From: Pseudomonas frederiksbergensis
GTDB taxonomy: Bacteria; Pseudomonadota; Gammaproteobacteria; Pseudomonadales; Pseudomonadaceae
NCBI RefSeq assembly: GCF_003732665.1
Contig: NZ_MOBP01000006.1
Coordinates: 372,001-436,000, forward strand
DNA: 64,000 nucleotides
Direction of reading: 5' to 3'
Made by a program: the position numbers and the translations under genes. The notes under the pieces were generated by a model that saw nothing but the letters and a program-made list of their open reading frames with translations, made no database searches and had not been told where the DNA came from. This document shows positions 1-9,758 of the stretch, piece after piece (position 1 is the stretch's first letter; every line of letters begins with the position of its first letter).

Positions 1-998
1 CGTTCGGTGATGCCGAGGTAGTCGGCGGGGAATTGCGAAAGGCGTTGCGAGGCTTCGGCGATGGGCAAACCGATCTTCACCAGGTTGCGCAACGCTTGAT
101 CCATGGTCAGGGTGCTGCCCGCCAGCGTGCCGTCGGCCAGGCGCACGCCGCCCAGGCATTTGGTCACGGTGTGGCTGCCGAGCTTGTATTCACCGTCGGG
201 CATACCGGCGGCTGCGGTCGAATCGGTGACGCAATACAGGCACGGGATCGAGCGCAGGGCCACGCGCATGGCGCCGGGGTGTACGTGCAGCAAATCCGGA
301 ATCAGCTCGGCGTATTTGGCGTGGGCGAGGGCTGCGCCGACGATGCCGGGCTCGCGGTGATGCAGCGGGCTCATGGCGTTATAGAGGTGGGTGAAACTGC
401 TGGCGCCGGCCTCCAGCGCCGCCACGCCTTCCTCGTAACTGCCCAGGGTGTGGCCGATTTGCATGCGCACACCGCGAGCGCTGAGGGCGCGGATCAATGC
501 GTCATGGCCGGCGATTTCCGGGGCGATGGTGATCACGCGAATCGGCGCCAAGGCCAGGTACGCTTCGACTTCGGCCATCAGCGCGGTGTGGGCGAAATTC
601 GGTTGGGCCCCGAGTTTGCCGGGGTTGATGTACGGGCCTTCAAGGTGCACGCCGAGGACCCGGGCGCTGCCAGTCGGGCGCTGCTCGCAATACTCGCCGA
701 CGGCTTTGAGCACGCTGGAAATCTCTTCGCTCGGCGCAGTCATGGTGGTGGCCAGCAGCGAGGTGGTGCCGAAACGCACATGGGTTTTGGTGATGGTTTC
801 GAAGGCCGCGGCGCCTTCCATGATGTCTTTGCCGCCGCCGCCGTGAACGTGCAGGTCGATGAAACCCGGCAGCAGGTAAGGCAAGTCGTTGTCCGCCGGA
901 TCGCAGGGCACGCCTTCGATGGACACGACTTTGCCGTGTTGGTGAATCAGCCGGCCGCGAACCCAGCCGTGGGCGGTGAGGATGTTGTCTTCGGACAT
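1..998 (-). CDS. nagA: N-acetylglucosamine-6-phosphate deacetylase, C-terminus cut by window edge
   Basis: Removes the acetyl group from GlcNAc-6-phosphate to give glucosamine-6-phosphate in amino-sugar and cell-wall recycling; cytoplasmic. About 332 residues are visible of a family length near 370-385; the reading frame runs off the left edge, so this is truncation by the window and not a pseudogene. The amidohydrolase metal and active-site signature is present: HVHGG (H50, H52), HLEGP (E120), GHT (H183), THLYNAM (H204) and VTDST, whose D259 fits the catalytic Asp. The start ATG is at 998 and lies 22 bases after the nagR stop. It is therefore probably the second gene of a nagR-nagA operon controlled by NagR. 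Confidence 0.95.
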   Translation of the reverse strand, partial: MSEDNILTAHGWVRGRLIHQHGKVVSIEGVPCDPADNDLPYLLPGFIDLHVHGGGGKDIMEGAAAFETITKTHVRFGTTSLLATTMTAPSEEISSVLKAVGEYCEQRPTGSARVLGVHLEGPYINPGKLGAQPNFAHTALMAEVEAYLALAPIRVITIAPEIAGHDALIRALSARGVRMQIGHTLGSYEEGVAALEAGASSFTHLYNAMSPLHHREPGIVGAALAHAKYAELIPDLLHVHPGAMRVALRSIPCLYCVTDSTAAAGMPDGEYKLGSHTVTKCLGGVRLADGTLAGSTLTMDQALRNLVKIGLPIAEASQRLSQFPADYLGITE

Positions 999-1019
999 GA
1001 TCGGTTCTCGGTAGCGTAC

Positions 1020-1751
1020 TTAGCGGCGAAGCTCTGCGACAAAGTCGTAGTAGTCGTTGCGGCAATAGGTGTCGGTGACTTCGATGGGCGTGTTGTCTTC
1101 CAGGTAGCCGACCCGGGTCATCAGCAACATGGCGGTGCCCGGCGCGATGCCCACCAGCGCGGCGAATTCGTCCGAGGCGTTGATCGCCTGGATGTGTTGC
1201 AAGGCGCGGACAATCGGTTTGCCGATGCCGTCGAGGTATTCGTAGAGGGAATCGCCCACCGCTTGCGGCTTGGGGATGATCGAAGCGGGCAGGGTGCTCA
1301 TCTCGATCGCCATCACCGTGTCGTCGGCTTTACGCAGGCGTTTGAGCCGCGCGACTTTGTCGTTGGGCGAGAGGCCGAGGCGGATCAGTTCTTCGTGGGT
1401 CGGCGGGGTGATTTCCCGCTCCAGCCATTGCGAACCGGGGACGAACCCCTTGAGCCGCAGCATTTCGCTGAACCCGGAGAGACGCGACAGCGGTTGTTCA
1501 AGGCGTGGGGTGATGAAGGTGCCGGAACCCTGGTTACGGCGGATCAGGCCTTGCTCGAACAGCACTTCCAGCGCCTTGCGTGCGGTGACGCGGGAGATGC
1601 CCAACGATTCGCAGAGGCTGCGCTCCGACGGCATCGCCTGCTCGGCTTTCCATTGGCCGGCGTGGATCGCCGCTTCCAGATTGCGCGCCAGTTGCAGGTA
1701 CAGCGGCGTCGGCTGGGTCTCATCAGGACGTAGGGCCTGGATGTCATTCAT
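1020..1751 (-). CDS. nagR: GntR/HutC-family regulator of N-acetylglucosamine genes
   Basis: Transcription factor of 243 residues. The N-terminal winged HTH (about 15-75) contains the GntR signature PSERSLCESLGISRVTARKA, and a C-terminal UTRA effector domain (about 95-240) would bind a phosphorylated amino sugar. It sits immediately upstream of nagA on the same strand, which is why it is called NagR (also named NagQ). I chose the ATG at 1751, preceded by a GGA-rich stretch, because the 22 residues upstream in the longer frame do not look like HutC N-termini. Probably autoregulated through the inverted repeat at 1807-1913. The effector is inferred from neighbours, not seen directly. Confidence 0.88.
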   Translation of the reverse strand: MNDIQALRPDETQPTPLYLQLARNLEAAIHAGQWKAEQAMPSERSLCESLGISRVTARKALEVLFEQGLIRRNQGSGTFITPRLEQPLSRLSGFSEMLRLKGFVPGSQWLEREITPPTHEELIRLGLSPNDKVARLKRLRKADDTVMAIEMSTLPASIIPKPQAVGDSLYEYLDGIGKPIVRALQHIQAINASDEFAALVGIAPGTAMLLMTRVGYLEDNTPIEVTDTYCRNDYYDFVAELRR

Positions 1752-1806
1752 GTAGGTCTTTTCCGATGCGGATATTGGATTGTTGTCGCCCGGTTGTAGG
1801 ACGGAA

Positions 1807-1913
1807 GCTAATACCACTTAAATACCATGTCAATGAGACCACTTTCCTTCAGGCTTAGGAAAACCGGGCCTGTTGGGCTTGTTTAGAGGGGGGTGGTTTT
1901 AAGTGGTATTAGC
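1807..1913. promoter_or_regulatory. Candidate NagR operator pair upstream of nagR-nagA
   Basis: A perfect 15-bp inverted repeat: GCTAATACCACTTAA at 1807-1821 and its exact reverse complement at 1899-1913, 77 bp apart. Each arm belongs to a longer element with two TGGT half-sites 10-11 bp apart (1809-1827 read on the minus strand, 1894-1911 on the plus strand). The spacing would allow looping around the nagR promoter. GntR/HutC regulators commonly bind TGGT-type half-sites. Assignment to NagR is by position. Confidence 0.55.
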
Positions 1914-1935
1914 GGTGGGGGTTTTTGAGGCAAAG

Positions 1936-2006
1936 ATCGCAGCCTTCGGCAGCTCCTACGGAGGGAATTGGTATCAACCCTGTAGGCGCTGCCGATGGCT
2001 GCGATT
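1936..2006. repeat. REP-like inverted repeat, class C
   Basis: Imperfect palindrome with arms near 1937-1959 (TCGCAGCCTTCGGCAGCTCC...) and 1982-2004, separated by about 22 bp. Its sequence differs from the main REP family of the window. It could fold into a long hairpin in RNA. It lies in the 474-bp gene-free stretch between nagR and the L,D-transpeptidase gene. Confidence 0.7.
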
Positions 2007-2078
2007 TTTTGATTTATTTTTTCGAAGGGCGACGGAAGGTAGCGGGCAGACCACGATTGTTGAGTCTGCGCAGGACTC

Positions 2079-2198
2079 TGTGGCGAGGGAGCTTGCTCCC
2101 GCTGGGGCGCGAAGCGGCCCTGAAATCAGCGAATGCGGTGCCAGATCAGATTGGGGGGCCGCTTCGCAGCCCAGCGGGAGCAAGCTCCCTCGCCACAG
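2079..2198. repeat. REP pair, GGGAGCAAGCTCCC class
   Basis: Inverted pair with arms TGTGGCGAGGGAGCTTGCTC... (from 2079) and its reverse complement ending at 2198. Inner arms GCGAAGCGGCC (2109-2119) and GGCCGCTTCGC (2158-2168) extend the symmetry. This is a well-known P. fluorescens intergenic repeat type; it ends about 27 bp past the L,D-transpeptidase stop codon. Confidence 0.85.
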
Positions 2199-2225
2199 AA
2201 GCTCACTCGCCATTTGCGAAGGGGA

Positions 2226-2729
2226 TTACGGCCGAATCTCGATCATCGTGCCATCCGGCACCAATCCCCATACTTCGCGCATGTCCATGTTGCGCATGGC
2301 GATGCAGCCGTCGGTCCAGTCCAGGGTGTGGAACAGGTTTTCCGGGTAGTCGTAGGTATCAGGCGTGCCGTGGATCATGATCATGCCGCCGGGATTGACC
2401 CCTTCGCGCCGGGAGCGGTCGGCATCGTCGCGGTTCGGGTAGGAAATGTGCATCGCCAGGTTGTAGCGGTCACTGACCTTGCGCCAGTCCACCCAGTAAA
2501 AGCCCTCGGGCGTGCGCTTGTCGCCTTCCATCAGCTTGGTGCCCCGGGGGTTTTTACCCAGGGAAATGCGGTAGGTCCGCAGCGGTTTGCCGTCGGCGAT
2601 CAATTGCAATTGATGGGCGGATTTGAGCACCAGCACTTTTTCGATGGGTTTGCCGTCCAGGGTGACCACGGTGGAGGCCTGGGACACCACAACGAACGAC
2701 AGGCAAAACAGGGCAAGCAACCAGCGCAT
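2226..2729 (-). CDS. Periplasmic L,D-transpeptidase family protein (YkuD domain)
   Basis: 167 residues with an N-terminal signal peptide (hydrophobic about 4-16, likely cleaved after SQA) and a YkuD catalytic domain. The active-site pattern is H120-G121 followed by D140-G141-C142, matching the family HG...(S/T)xGC arrangement in which Cys is the nucleophile. Such enzymes form or cut meso-DAP cross-links in peptidoglycan or act on peptidoglycan-bound proteins. The protein is short and has no LysM or peptidoglycan-binding domain. Which reaction it performs cannot be told from sequence. The gene stands alone between a REP pair and the next leftward Nudix gene. Confidence 0.88.
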   Translation of the reverse strand: MRWLLALFCLSFVVVSQASTVVTLDGKPIEKVLVLKSAHQLQLIADGKPLRTYRISLGKNPRGTKLMEGDKRTPEGFYWVDWRKVSDRYNLAMHISYPNRDDADRSRREGVNPGGMIMIHGTPDTYDYPENLFHTLDWTDGCIAMRNMDMREVWGLVPDGTMIEIRP

Positions 2730-2786
2730 TGAAACGATATCCCTAGAGGTGTCGCGACTATTTATAAGGTGCAGCTAATTAAGAGC

Positions 2787-3338
2787 TTAGATGATGGCTG
2801 GTTGCGCAAGCGGCGGAATCGACTCGGAACGCACCGGGTAGACCTCCGTCTGCCGGTCAGCGAAGAAGCATTCTAAGGTACGGCCCACCGTGCGGAAAGC
2901 CAGCTCAGACCAAGGGATGTCGGCTTCATCGAACAGCATGACTTCCAGGCTCTCGGGGCCGGCGGAAAAATCCAGGTCCACCAGTTCGGCGCGGAAGAAC
3001 ACATGCACCTGGCTAATGTGCGGCACGTCGATCAGCGTATAGATGCTCAGGTTGCGCACCCGGGCGCAGGCTTCTTCGGCGGTCTCGCGCACGGCGGCCT
3101 GCTCGATGGTCTCGCCGTTTTCCATGAAGCCGGCGGGCAGGGTCCAGTAACCGAGTCGCGGCTCGATGGCGCGGCGGCACAGCAACACCTTCGAGCCCCA
3201 GGTCGCCACGCAGCCGGCGACGATATTGGGGTTCTGATAGTGAATGGTCTGACAGCTGTCACAGACAAATCGCAGACGCGAATCGCCTTCGGGAATGCGC
3301 TGGGTGACCGGGTTACCGCACTGACTGCAAAATTTCAT
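2787..3338 (-). CDS. Nudix hydrolase with N-terminal zinc ribbon
   Basis: 183 residues. An N-terminal zinc ribbon uses C4, C7, C26 and C29; a Nudix domain follows from about 38 to 150. The Nudix box spans G70 to A92 (GFMENGETIEQ...RETAEEACA) and keeps the REx2EE metal-binding core, but the usual Gly near its end is Cys91. The layout resembles the zinc-ribbon Nudix enzymes around NudC (NADH pyrophosphatase), although NudC is longer, so the substrate is unassigned. It is transcribed divergently from the CoA pyrophosphatase-like Nudix gene at 3485; the 146-bp space between holds both promoters. Confidence 0.88.
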   Translation of the reverse strand: MKFCSQCGNPVTQRIPEGDSRLRFVCDSCQTIHYQNPNIVAGCVATWGSKVLLCRRAIEPRLGYWTLPAGFMENGETIEQAAVRETAEEACARVRNLSIYTLIDVPHISQVHVFFRAELVDLDFSAGPESLEVMLFDEADIPWSELAFRTVGRTLECFFADRQTEVYPVRSESIPPLAQPAII

Positions 3339-3484
3339 GCTTGGGTTCCTGGAGACTGCGCCTATCTTGGCGTGCGGCGGTATCAGTCGGCAAGTTGTCG
3401 TTTCGCGACATGGGTCGGATATGGGGTTGGGCGGTCGTTAGGTTTGGTGCATGATGCAAGGTAGCCAACAGATCGAGAAGACTC

Positions 3485-4084
3485 ATGCTGGACGAGCTAT
3501 TGCACCGGGTTAGCAACCACACGCCACGCACCCTTGAAACCGACAAGCGTTTCCCCGAGGCTGCAGTTTTGGTGCCGATCACTCGCAGTGATGAACCGGA
3601 ACTGGTTCTGACCTTGCGCGCCAGCGGGCTCTCGACCCATGGCGGCGAAGTCGCTTTCCCCGGCGGACGACGCGATCCCGAAGACCCTGACCTGATTTTC
3701 ACCGCCCTGCGCGAAGCCGAAGAAGAAATCGGCCTGCCGCCGGGTCTGGTGGAAGTGATCGGCCCGCTGAGTCCGCTGATCTCGCTTCACGGCATCAAGG
3801 TCACGCCTTATGTCGGCGTCATTCCCGATTACGTCGAATACCTGGCCAACGATGCGGAAATCGCGGCGGTGTTCAGCGTGCCCCTGGAGTTTTTTCGCGA
3901 GGACCCGCGAGAACATACCCACCGCATTGATTACCAGGGCCGCAGTTGGTACGTGCCGAGCTACCGTTATGGCGAGTACAAGATCTGGGGTTTGACGGCG
4001 ATCATGATCGTCGAACTGATCAACCTGCTGTACGACGCCGACATCAGCCTGCACCGCCCCCCGAAAAGCTTTATCAATACCTGA
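3485..4084 (+). CDS. CoA pyrophosphatase-like Nudix hydrolase (NudL/YeaB type)
   Basis: 199 residues. The CoA-Nudix pattern is clear: LRASGLSTHGGEVAFPGGRR at about 45-63 (the family form is LRxHxGQVxFPGG), then the Nudix box with REAEEEIG at 76-83. Family members cleave CoA and its thioesters to 4'-phosphopantetheine and 3',5'-ADP. The C-terminal EYKIWGLTA motif is also typical. It is first of a likely rightward operon: the gamma-carbonic anhydrase gene starts 39 bp after its stop and a DUF1289 gene overlaps that one. Confidence 0.92.
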   Translation: MLDELLHRVSNHTPRTLETDKRFPEAAVLVPITRSDEPELVLTLRASGLSTHGGEVAFPGGRRDPEDPDLIFTALREAEEEIGLPPGLVEVIGPLSPLISLHGIKVTPYVGVIPDYVEYLANDAEIAAVFSVPLEFFREDPREHTHRIDYQGRSWYVPSYRYGEYKIWGLTAIMIVELINLLYDADISLHRPPKSFINT

Positions 4085-4123
4085 ATCCGAACCCGCGGCT
4101 GCCTGAGCCTTGAGGACAACAAG

Positions 4124-4648
4124 ATGAAATATCGCCTGGGCGATGCCCGCGTCGAAACCCATCCGCAGAGCTGGGTCGCCCCCAACGCCGTGCTGGTGGG
4201 CAAGGTCAAACTGGAAGAGGGCGCCAACGTCTGGTTCAACGCCGTGCTGCGCGGCGACAACGAACTGATCCTGATCGGCAAGAACAGCAACGTCCAGGAC
4301 GGCACCGTGATGCACACCGACATGGGCTACCCGCTGACCATCGGCACTGGCGTGACCATCGGCCACAACGCCATGCTCCACGGCTGCACCGTGGGCGACT
4401 ACAGCCTGATCGGCATCAACGCGGTGATCCTCAACGGCGCCAAGATCGGCAAGAACTGCATCATCGGCGCCAATTCGCTGATCGGTGAAAACAAGGAGAT
4501 TCCCGACGGTTCATTGGTCATGGGCTCGCCGGGCAAGGTCGTGCGCGAGCTCACCGAGCCACAGAAAAAGATGCTCGAAGCCAGCGCCGCTCACTATGTG
4601 CACAACTCGCAGCGCTATGCCCGCGACCTGGCCGAGCAAGAAGAATGA
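4124..4648 (+). CDS. Gamma-class carbonic anhydrase family protein (YrdA-like)
   Basis: 174 residues forming a left-handed beta-helix of hexapeptide repeats (for example [19 protein letters not shown]). The three zinc-binding histidines fit H64, H81 and H86. Homologues (E. coli YrdA, Pseudomonas PA3753) form trimers; carbonic anhydrase activity is shown only for some members, so catalysis is inferred. The start ATG follows a GAGGACAA ribosome-binding site. Its stop overlaps the next start (ATGA), indicating translational coupling with the DUF1289 gene. Confidence 0.93.
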   Translation: MKYRLGDARVETHPQSWVAPNAVLVGKVKLEEGANVWFNAVLRGDNELILIGKNSNVQDGTVMHTDMGYPLTIGTGVTIGHNAMLHGCTVGDYSLIGINAVILNGAKIGKNCIIGANSLIGENKEIPDGSLVMGSPGKVVRELTEPQKKMLEASAAHYVHNSQRYARDLAEQEE

Positions 4649-4860
4649 ACACCCCCGAACGACCGGTGCTATCGCCCTGCGTAAATATCTGCGCGCTGGA
4701 TGACGACGACATCTGCACCGGGTGCCAGCGCACGGTGGAAGAGATTACCCGTTGGAGCCGGATGGACAACGAAGAGCGGCGCAGGGTGTTGGGGTTGTGT
4801 CATGAGCGGGCGAAGTCCAGTGGATTGATCTGGATGTTGCCGTCCAAATCCAATAATTGA
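4645..4860 (+). CDS. DUF1289 small cysteine-rich protein
   Basis: 71 residues. It has the DUF1289 pattern [10 protein letters not shown]...ICTGCQRT...EITRWSRM, with cysteines at 12, 16, 24, 27 and 52, suggesting a bound metal or iron-sulfur cluster. The function of the family is unknown; members are often next to carbonic-anhydrase-like or Fe-S genes. The ATG overlaps the preceding stop codon by the ATGA arrangement, so it is co-translated with the gamma-carbonic anhydrase. Confidence 0.92.
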   Translation: MNTPERPVLSPCVNICALDDDDICTGCQRTVEEITRWSRMDNEERRRVLGLCHERAKSSGLIWMLPSKSNN

Positions 4861-4867
4861 GGTGCTG

Positions 4868-4951
4868 CCTTCGCGAGCAAGCCCGCTCCCACATAGGGTC
4901 GCGTCCGCCAAGACAACTCGGTCTACTGTGGGAGCGGGCTTGCTCGCGAAG
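4868..4951. repeat. REP pair (main family, copy 1)
   Basis: Inverted pair CTTCGCGAGCAAGCCCGCTC.../...GAGCGGGCTTGCTCGCGAAG, outer ends 4868 and 4951. Lies between the DUF1289 stop and the VUT transporter start. An open frame runs through it but reads only repeat sequence. Confidence 0.95.
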
Positions 4952-5038
4952 AGGCCATTACCTTCACCGCCTCTCTTGGCCCACTTCACTTGTCTGAAGT
5001 ACCCTGTGCGCCAAACTGACAGGTATTCCCAAGCCCCC

Positions 5039-5506
5039 ATGCTCTTCCTGATTTCGTACATCAGCAGCGTCGTGCTGATCAACTACGCCTTTTCCACCGC
5101 CCCGCACCTGGACATCATCTGGTCGGCCTGGGGTGGCTTGGTATTCGTGCTGCGGGACATGGTGCAAACCCGCTACGGCCATGGCGCCATCGCGGCGATG
5201 CTGGCGGCGCTGGTGCTGTCCTACGTCACCTCCGATCCGTCCATCGCCCTGGCCAGCGCCACGGCGTTCGCGGTGTCCGAGTGCATCGACTGGCTGGTGT
5301 TCAGCATCACCAAGCGTCCGTTACACGATCGCCTGTGGATAAGTTCGGCCCTGAGCATTCCCCTCGATACCTTCATCTTCTTCGGCATGATCGACGCCTT
5401 TACCCCGGCCGTGATCCTCACCGCCATGGGCTCGAAGTTCGCTGGCGTGACGGTTGTCTGGCTGATCATGGCCTGGCGCCTGCGCAAACAGGCCGTCGCC
5501 GGCTGA
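5039..5506 (+). CDS. VUT-family membrane protein (queuosine-precursor/vitamin transporter-like)
   Basis: 155 residues, nearly all hydrophobic, with about five or six membrane segments (for example 2-20, 45-65, 66-85, 105-125, 127-148). It resembles the VUT (YhhQ-like) group, whose best-known members import queuosine precursors; the substrate here is not proven. I chose the ATG at 5039 because the open frame upstream only translates the REP repeat at 4868-4951 and no transporter-like sequence. It is followed 101 bp later by purT. Confidence 0.8.
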   Translation: MLFLISYISSVVLINYAFSTAPHLDIIWSAWGGLVFVLRDMVQTRYGHGAIAAMLAALVLSYVTSDPSIALASATAFAVSECIDWLVFSITKRPLHDRLWISSALSIPLDTFIFFGMIDAFTPAVILTAMGSKFAGVTVVWLIMAWRLRKQAVAG

Positions 5507-5607
5507 AGCCAAACCCCGCAGTTCATGTAAAATGCCGCGCTTTCTCCCCATGGGAAGCGCGCCCGGCGCCGCGACCCTCGATGATCCGCTTCTTTGAGGA
5601 CCTTCAG

Positions 5608-6789
5608 ATGACCCGTATCGGAACTCCATTGTCGCCCACCGCGACCCGCGTATTGCTGTGTGGCTGTGGCGAGTTGGGCAAGGAAGTGGTGATCGAGCTG
5701 CAACGCCTGGGCGTTGAAGTGATCGCCGTCGATCGCTACGCCAACGCGCCGGCCATGCAAGTCGCGCATCGCAGCCATGTAATCAACATGCTCGACGGCG
5801 CCGCCCTGCGTGCGGTGATCGAAGCCGAGAAACCGCACTTCATCGTGCCGGAAATCGAAGCCATCGCCACCGCGACCCTGGTGGAACTGGAAGCCGAAGG
5901 CTTCACCGTGATCCCGACCGCCCGCGCCACGCAACTGACCATGAACCGCGAAGGCATCCGTCGCCTGGCCGCCGAAGAGCTGGACCTGCCGACCTCGCCG
6001 TACCACTTCGCCGACACCTTCGAGGACTACAGCAAAGCCGTTGAAGACCTGGGCTTCCCGTGCGTCGTTAAACCGGTGATGAGTTCCTCGGGCAAAGGCC
6101 AGAGCCTGCTGCGCAGCACCGCAGACGTCAAAACCGCCTGGGATTACGCCCAGGAAGGCGGGCGCGCCGGTAAAGGTCGGGTGATCGTCGAAGGCTTTAT
6201 CGATTTCGACTACGAAATCACCCTGCTGACCGTGCGCCACATTGGCGGCACCACGTTCTGCGCGCCGGTCGGTCACCGCCAGGAGAAGGGCGACTACCAG
6301 GAATCCTGGCAGCCGCAAGCCATGAGCCCGATTGCCCTGGCTGAATCCGAGCGCGTCGCCAAAGCGGTGACCGAAGCCTTGGGTGGTCGGGGTCTGTTTG
6401 GTGTCGAGTTGTTCATCAAAGGTGATCAAGTGTGGTTCAGCGAAGTCTCGCCCCGCCCACATGACACCGGCCTGGTGACCCTGATTTCCCAAGACCTGTC
6501 GCAATTCGCGCTGCACGCCCGGGCGATCCTGGGCCTGCCGATTCCGTTGATCCGTCAGTTCGGTCCATCGGCGTCGGCGGTGATCCTGGTAGAAGGGCAG
6601 TCGACCCAGACCGCTTTCGCCAACCTGGGCGCGGCGTTGAGCGAGCCGGATACTGCATTGCGTTTGTTCGGCAAGCCTGAAGTCAACGGCCAGCGCCGGA
6701 TGGGCGTGGCGTTGGCGCGGGATGAGTCGATTGAAGCGGCGCGTGCGAAAGCGACCCGCGCTTCTCAGGCGGTTGTTGTAGAGCTGTAA
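5608..6789 (+). CDS. purT: Formate-dependent phosphoribosylglycinamide formyltransferase
   Basis: Third step of purine synthesis by the formate/ATP route (GAR to FGAR). 393 residues, matching E. coli PurT (392). Recognisable parts are the N-terminal [20 protein letters not shown], the ATP-grasp domain with [23 protein letters not shown] and the metal-binding [14 protein letters not shown]. The ATG at 5608 is chosen by length match and the AGGACC upstream. A possible -10 (TAAAAT, 5528-5533) and a GC-rich hairpin (5536-5561) lie in the leader. Longer upstream frames are read-through. Confidence 0.97.
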   Translation: MTRIGTPLSPTATRVLLCGCGELGKEVVIELQRLGVEVIAVDRYANAPAMQVAHRSHVINMLDGAALRAVIEAEKPHFIVPEIEAIATATLVELEAEGFTVIPTARATQLTMNREGIRRLAAEELDLPTSPYHFADTFEDYSKAVEDLGFPCVVKPVMSSSGKGQSLLRSTADVKTAWDYAQEGGRAGKGRVIVEGFIDFDYEITLLTVRHIGGTTFCAPVGHRQEKGDYQESWQPQAMSPIALAESERVAKAVTEALGGRGLFGVELFIKGDQVWFSEVSPRPHDTGLVTLISQDLSQFALHARAILGLPIPLIRQFGPSASAVILVEGQSTQTAFANLGAALSEPDTALRLFGKPEVNGQRRMGVALARDESIEAARAKATRASQAVVVEL

Positions 6790-6800
6790 CCGAGGCGCGC

Positions 6801-6878
6801 CCTTCGCGAGCAAGCCCGCTCCCACATTGGATCTGTGTTCACGCGCGATCAGTGTAGGAGCGAGGCTTGCCCGCGAAG
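6801..6878. repeat. Mosaic REP pair (copy 2)
   Basis: Left arm CTTCGCGAGCAAGCCCGCTC (6802-6821) is the main type; right arm GTAGGAGCGAGGCTTGCCCG (from 6853) is the variant type seen at 14461 and 42091. The pair separates the convergent purT and MFS genes, where it may also act as a bidirectional transcription barrier. Confidence 0.85.
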
Positions 6879-6887
6879 CTTTTTCTG

Positions 6888-8204
6888 TCAAACCACCCGA
6901 TTCAAATCGTTATGCCGCGTCTCTTTCAGGCACAGCACCGCGATCAAACTCAGCACCGCCGCCCCCGACACATACCCCCCGACATAACTCAAACCGCCCA
7001 TCGCCACCAGTTTCTGCGCGAAGAACGGTGCCGCGGAGGCCCCGACGATGCCGCCCAGGTTGTAGGCCGCCGACGCCCCGGTGTACCGCACGTGGGTCGG
7101 AAACAGCTCCGGCAGCAATGCGCCCATCGGTGCAAATGTCACGCCCATCAGAAACAGCTCAATGCACAGGAACAGCGCCACGCCCCAGGTCGTGCCGTGG
7201 GTCAGCAGCGGTTCCATCAAGAACCCGGACAAGATCGCCAGCACGCCACCGATGATCAGCACCGGTTTGCGTCCGTAACGGTCGCTGGCCCAGGCCGACA
7301 ACGGCGTGGCGGCGGCCATGAACAGCACGGCGAAACACAGCAGGGCGAGGAAGGTTTCCCGGGTGTAGCCGAGGGTGGAAACCCCGTAGCTCAGGGAAAA
7401 TACGGTCGAGATGTAGAACAGCGCGTAGCACACCACCATCGACCCGGCCCCCAGCAACATCGGCGCCCAGTACTGGCTGAACAGCTCGACCAGCGGAATT
7501 TTCACCCGCTCCTGGCGCGCCATGGCATTGGCGAACACCGGGGTTTCGTGGAGTTTAAGGCGCACGTAGAGGCCGACCATCACCAACACCGCGCTCAACA
7601 GGAACGGAATGCGCCAGCCCCACGAGCGGAACTGCGCGTCATCCAGGGTCATGGCCAGGGTCAGGAACAGACCGTTGGCGGCCAGGAAGCCAATCGAAGG
7701 GCCGAGTTGCGGGAACATGCCGAACCAGGCGCGTTTGCCCTTCGGCGCATTCTCCGTCGCCAGCAACGCCGCGCCACCCCATTCACCGCCCAACCCCAGT
7801 CCTTGGCCGAAACGCAGCACGCACAGCAGGATCGGCGCCCAGGCCCCGATGCTGTCGTAACCCGGCAACACGCCGATCAACGTGGTGCACACGCCCATCA
7901 GCAGCAGCGAGGCGACCAACGTCGATTTACGCCCGATACGATCGCCGAAGTGGCCGAACAGTGCCGATCCCAGCGGCCGCGCCAGGAAAGCGATGCCGAA
8001 GGTGAGAAACGCCGAGAGCATCTGTGCCGTGCCCGACGTCTGCGGGAAAAATACCGGCCCGATCACCAGCGCCGCGGCGGTGGCATAGACGTAGAAATCG
8101 TAAAACTCGATGGCGGTGCCGATGAAACTCGCGGTGGCCACTCGCGTGGCGGAATTCGTTGGCTGGGCAGGCGTGGTGTCGCTCAAAGCGGTGCTGGTGG
8201 TCAT
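6888..8204 (-). CDS. MFS transporter, metabolite:H+ symporter (MHS) family
   Basis: 438 residues with 12 predicted membrane segments. MHS-family signatures are the first segment ATASFIGTAIEFYDFYVYA, the loop FGDRIGRKSTL between helices 2 and 3, and GQGLGLGGEWGGAALLA. Relatives (ShiA, YhjE, KgtP, ProP) import organic acids, shikimate, osmolytes and similar compounds; the substrate is not determined. The ATG at 8204 is used because AGGGA lies about 8 bases upstream and the 18 extra residues of the longer frame do not look like this family. No catabolic neighbours indicate a substrate. Confidence 0.92.
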   Translation of the reverse strand: MTTSTALSDTTPAQPTNSATRVATASFIGTAIEFYDFYVYATAAALVIGPVFFPQTSGTAQMLSAFLTFGIAFLARPLGSALFGHFGDRIGRKSTLVASLLLMGVCTTLIGVLPGYDSIGAWAPILLCVLRFGQGLGLGGEWGGAALLATENAPKGKRAWFGMFPQLGPSIGFLAANGLFLTLAMTLDDAQFRSWGWRIPFLLSAVLVMVGLYVRLKLHETPVFANAMARQERVKIPLVELFSQYWAPMLLGAGSMVVCYALFYISTVFSLSYGVSTLGYTRETFLALLCFAVLFMAAATPLSAWASDRYGRKPVLIIGGVLAILSGFLMEPLLTHGTTWGVALFLCIELFLMGVTFAPMGALLPELFPTHVRYTGASAAYNLGGIVGASAAPFFAQKLVAMGGLSYVGGYVSGAAVLSLIAVLCLKETRHNDLNRVV

Positions 8205-8401
8205 GCGGTGATCCCTGACAGTCATGCTCCAGTGGAGCGAATTATTATGGTCGAACACCCAGGGATGTGGGTTTGCAGCAGCGTGCGGGTAGCACTGGGG
8301 TAGGGCGGCGCTTGGGTAAGCGGCTCGATTATAGGAAGGCGGCTAACGATTCAACAAGGGGCTTGAGGCTGGCGAGGTTTTTTGTGGCGAGGTGAAATCC
8401 A

Positions 8402-8491
8402 TGTGGGAGCGGGCTTGCTCGCGAAGGCCGACTCTCAGTCAATATCTCTGCCGAATATGAATTCGCCTTCGCGAGCAAGCCCGCTCCCACA
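8402..8491. repeat. REP pair (main family, copy 3)
   Basis: TGTGGGAGCGGGCTTGCTCG (from 8402) and its reverse complement ending at 8491, about 38 bp apart, ending 14 bp before the CorC-like gene stop. Apart from this pair I see nothing in the 300-bp space 8205-8504. Confidence 0.95.
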
Positions 8492-8504
8492 GGTTTTGTG
8501 CGTG

Positions 8505-9746
<1,242 letters not shown>

Positions 9747-9758
9747 TATTGCCGCCCG

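Noticed and set aside
1..998. nagA as a pseudogene
   Set aside because: Missing C-terminus is due to the window edge; the frame is open to base 1.
33..1733. 566-residue open frame on the plus strand across nagA and nagR
   Set aside because: Antisense shadow of two recognisable genes in high-GC DNA; residue composition (Gly, Ala, His and Arg rich) fits no family and no ribosome-binding site precedes it.
4862..5038. N-terminal extension of the VUT transporter gene
   Set aside because: The first part translates the REP pair 4868-4951; the true membrane protein begins at ATG 5039.
5507..5607. Purine-responsive leader or riboswitch before purT
   Set aside because: Only one GC hairpin (5536-5561), which may even overlap the transcription start; no purine-riboswitch core is visible.
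5221..6891. 556-residue minus-strand frame over purT
   Set aside because: Shadow frame; also translates REP sequence at its N-terminus.
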